A DNA stretch of 34,641 bases from Gracilibacillus suaedae (GTDB taxonomy: Bacteria; Bacillota; Bacilli; Bacillales; Amphibacillaceae): contig NZ_JAGFVL010000049.1 of assembly GCF_017599345.1 (NCBI RefSeq), forward strand, positions 1 to 34,641, written 5' to 3'. Made by a program: the position numbers and the translations under genes. Under the pieces are notes generated by a model that made no database searches, had not been told where the DNA came from, and was given only the letters and a program-made list of their open reading frames with translations. This document shows, one piece after another, positions 34,335-34,641 of the stretch (positions are counted from its first letter, which is position 1; each line of letters opens with the position of its first letter).

Positions 34335-34440
34335 ATTGTTGTGCTCTGGTTATAGAAAGGATAGAACTCATGGAAATACATATGGTGGAGAATTCGATTG
34401 GTTGATTTCGGATTAGTGTTGTAGGGCATATCTTAACGAA

Positions 34441-34566
34441 GGCCGCCCACTTTCACTCCTGTGGGAATTGTTTGACCTGAAGATCCACTTTTTCGAGCGG
34501 TTTTGGCTCGAAAAAGTTAGCTGAAGGACAAACCCCACGGAAAGGGAAGTGGGCAGCCGGAGTGGC
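34441..34566 (+). repeat. Palindromic repeat element R4 (same layout, different stems)
   Basis: Outer stem GCCCACTT (34445-34452)/AAGTGGGC (34547-34554). Boxes ACTCCTGTGGGAA, GAAGATCCACTT, AAGTTAGCTGAAGG and CCCCACGGAAAG are shared with R2. The inner hairpin is ACTTTTTCGAGC (34487-34498)/GCTCGAAAAAGT (34506-34517), perfect but different in sequence from that of R2. Bases 34567-34641 show no gene or site. Confidence 0.85.
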
Positions 34567-34641
34567 AGTTATGATCACGATATATGTCAAAATTACTTCA
34601 TAGGTGACTGTGCATTTAATTTCGAACAAACAGTATTTTCA

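Noticed and set aside
34074-34416. Open frames over R3 (65 and 73 residues)
   Set aside because: Same reason: they translate the inverted copy of the palindromic repeat, overlap a terminator, and lack ribosome sites.

Overview
The window looks like chromosomal DNA of a low-GC, Gram-positive, spore-former-type bacterium (Bacillaceae; the mix of genes and repeats resembles moderately halophilic genera such as Gracilibacillus, Halobacillus or Oceanobacillus). The reasons are strong AAGGAGG ribosome sites, an S-box riboswitch on methionine genes, a YhcR-type sortase-anchored nuclease/5'-nucleotidase, a Gan-type galactan operon, a Fur box of the Bacillus 7-1-7 type, and Bacillaceae-type intergenic palindromic repeats. 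Genus is inference only.

Layout. 1-~1900: an IS110-family insertion sequence with a structured 5' leader and a long, highly structured 3' noncoding region (candidate guide/bridge RNA). 2364-3932: a membrane-anchored FMN glutamate-synthase-like protein. 3978-6081: two regulators, ROK then AraC. 6566-13245: a galacto-oligosaccharide operon (binding protein, two permeases, an intracellular GH53 endo-galactanase, a GH42 beta-galactosidase) ending in a terminator. 13530-13934 (minus): a broken PH-domain membrane protein gene. 14101-18463: an IclR-regulated galactonate (De Ley-Doudoroff) operon (galactonate dehydratase, KDG/KDGal kinase, KDPG/KDPGal aldolase) ending in the decayed C-terminal part of a GH2 beta-galactosidase. 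18664-24023 (minus): Leloir genes galK, galE, galT, galM, with two palindromic repeat elements wedged between galK and galE. 24300-28928: a 1542-residue cell-wall-anchored nuclease/nucleotidase with a duplicated 5'-nucleotidase C-terminal domain. 29033-33345 (minus): SAM riboswitch, yitJ-like and metE. 33445-34084: a Fur-box nitroreductase. 34085-34641: two more palindromic repeat elements.

How it works together (inference from families): beta-galactan fragments enter through GanSPQ (the ATPase must come from elsewhere), are cut inside the cell by GH53 and GH42, and the galactose goes through GalM/GalK/GalT/GalE. Galactonate enters glycolysis through the dehydratase, kinase and aldolase. The best regulatory lead is an identical 20-base AT-rich, near-palindromic sequence just upstream of ganS and just downstream of the galK promoter -10 box, 17.5 kb apart. 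It ties the galactan and Leloir operons together, perhaps under the ROK regulator. The other structural lead is a family of four palindromic repeats whose conserved boxes stay constant while the inner hairpins change on both arms together. I see no CRISPR array, phage, tRNA or rRNA genes.
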